From Methylobacterium sp. BTF04 (lineage in GTDB: Bacteria > Pseudomonadota > Alphaproteobacteria > Rhizobiales > Beijerinckiaceae), in assembly GCF_010692745.1 (NCBI RefSeq), contig NZ_JAAHTB010000004.1, positions 124,001 through 188,000 of the forward strand: 64,000 nucleotides of DNA, given 5' to 3'. Numbering within the stretch: the stretch's first letter is position 1; the number at the start of each line of letters is the position of its first letter. A program made the translations under genes and the position numbers. Of this stretch, positions 63,365 to 64,000 are shown piece by piece. The notes beneath the pieces are model-generated. The model was not told the origin of the DNA and searched no databases. It saw nothing but the letters and a program-made list of their open reading frames with translations.

Positions 63365-63781
63365 ATGACGATCGCCTTCGACACGCCGGGGTCTCGGACC
63401 GAGGTCGAGGAGGGGGCGGCCTTCACCCCCCGCTTCGACGCCAACGGCCTGATCTCCTGCATCGCGGTGGATGCCGCCGACGGGCAGATCCTGATGCTCG
63501 CCCACATGAACGCCGAATCGCTGGCGCGCACGCTGGAGACCGGCGAGGCGTGGTACTGGTCGCGCTCGCGCAACGAACTCTGGCACAAGGGCGCCACCAG
63601 CGGGCAGATCCAGCGCATCGTCGAGATGCGGGTCGATTGCGACCAGGATGCGGTGCTCATCCGGGTCACGGTGGGCGGCGATGGCGGGTGCTGCCATACC
63701 GGGCGCCGCGCCTGCTTCTACCGTCGCGTCGCGGTCGATCCGGATTCCGGGCGCGTGCAGCTCGGGCCGCCCGCACCGTGA
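63365..63781 (+). CDS. hisI: Phosphoribosyl-AMP cyclohydrolase
   Basis: A 138-residue single-domain HisI that opens the purine ring of PR-AMP in histidine synthesis. It carries [13 protein letters not shown], then [20 protein letters not shown] and the zinc-binding [12 protein letters not shown] and [14 protein letters not shown] cysteines. The HisE pyrophosphatase domain is absent, as is usual in alphaproteobacteria. It lies 11 bases after folE, likely the same operon. Confidence 0.95.
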   Translation: MTIAFDTPGSRTEVEEGAAFTPRFDANGLISCIAVDAADGQILMLAHMNAESLARTLETGEAWYWSRSRNELWHKGATSGQIQRIVEMRVDCDQDAVLIRVTVGGDGGCCHTGRRACFYRRVAVDPDSGRVQLGPPAP

Positions 63782-63805
63782 TCGCCCTCCGATGAGTCCG
63801 GCACC

Positions 63806-64000
63806 ATGAGCTTGGACGGACTCGTCCGGGATGCGGCGACGGGGCGGGGTAGCGGCCCGGTGCGCCCGCGTTTTACACCCGGGACCGTCGAGCCGGTGCC
63901 GCCCCCCGCCCCGCGTGCCCCCCGCATCGGCCTGGCTCTGGGGGGCGGCTCGGCTCGGGGCTGGTCGCATATTGGCGTCATCGAGGTTCTGGAAGAGGCC
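63806..64000 (+). CDS. Patatin-like phospholipase, N-terminal part (continues beyond window)
   Basis: Sixty-five codons are open to the window edge. After a Pro-rich start, PRIGLALGGGSARGWSHIGV is the patatin oxyanion-hole motif (GGGxxxG) and first strand of this family; the GxSxG serine motif would lie outside the window. Such RssA-like proteins hydrolyse acyl esters. The ATG is 24 bases after hisI. Confidence 0.8.
   Translation, partial: MSLDGLVRDAATGRGSGPVRPRFTPGTVEPVPPPAPRAPRIGLALGGGSARGWSHIGVIEVLEEA

Overview
The window is GC-rich, gene-dense chromosomal DNA from a methylotrophic alphaproteobacterium, most likely Methylobacterium, Methylorubrum or a close relative. The main evidence is a complete calcium-type methanol dehydrogenase cluster in the order mxaFJGIRSACKLDEHB (40726-53472), the order known from Methylorubrum extorquens AM1. 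A methanol-type promoter (AAGACT, 18 bp, TAGAAA) precedes it. Supporting evidence is rhizobial-type housekeeping synteny: SPOR protein-nagZ-tatABC, serS-surE-pcm-M23 peptidase, yajC-secD-secF, and SufU-like-folE-hisI. A perfect CtrA-type box (TTAA-N7-TTAAC) upstream of a ParA gene also fits.

Layout. 1-12.1 kb: the end of argS, a SPOR-domain protein, nagZ, tatABC; then on the minus strand trmFO, an NlpD-like degenerate M23 lipoprotein, pcm, surE, serS and a GNAT enzyme. 12.2-18.4 kb (minus): an L-lactate permease with a strong terminator, then yajC-secD-secF followed by homologues of two mitochondrial complex I assembly factors (NDUFAF3/Mth938 type and NDUFAF6/phytoene-synthase type). 18.6-25.3 kb: a DUF815 ATPase, an HtrA-like protein that has lost its catalytic triad, an ECF sigma/RskA anti-sigma pair with an odd sigma start, cobF, a ClpP-fold exported protein and a PAS protein. 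25.5-35.1 kb: a CtrA-box-preceded ParA/RHH module, rlpA, a D,D-carboxypeptidase, tmk-holB-metG-tatD and a metallo-beta-lactamase-fold enzyme. 35.1-40.4 kb: an SGNH hydrolase, the alkylation repair genes alkA and ada with a DMT exporter, and a secreted trypsin-like protease.

40.4-53.5 kb: the mxa cluster. MxaF and MxaI form the periplasmic PQQ enzyme, MxaG is its cytochrome cL electron acceptor, and MxaJ is an associated periplasmic protein. MxaR, S, A, C, K and L form a MoxR/VWA-type assembly and calcium-insertion machine. MxaD, E and H are exported accessory proteins and MxaB is a response regulator. Several inverted repeats lie inside the operon: in the mxaF leader, after mxaF, after mxaI, and as a roughly 195 bp compound palindromic element between mxaC and mxaK.

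53.5-64 kb: a flavin-reductase-like protein, a nitroreductase, two exported proteins of unknown function, then an AT-richer patch (about 56.3-57.65 kb). This patch carries a two-gene minus-strand unit that looks like a toxin-antitoxin pair: a small basic protein translationally coupled to a putative ADP-ribosyltransferase-fold protein. It is flanked by a truncated P-loop remnant and an AT-rich palindrome, and is the best candidate for acquired, poorly described biology. After it come thrS, a 2-hydroxycarboxylate (CitS-type) transporter, yidD, a SufU-like scaffold with a missing third cysteine, folE, hisI and the start of a patatin-like gene. No tRNA, rRNA, CRISPR array or intact insertion sequence was recognised.
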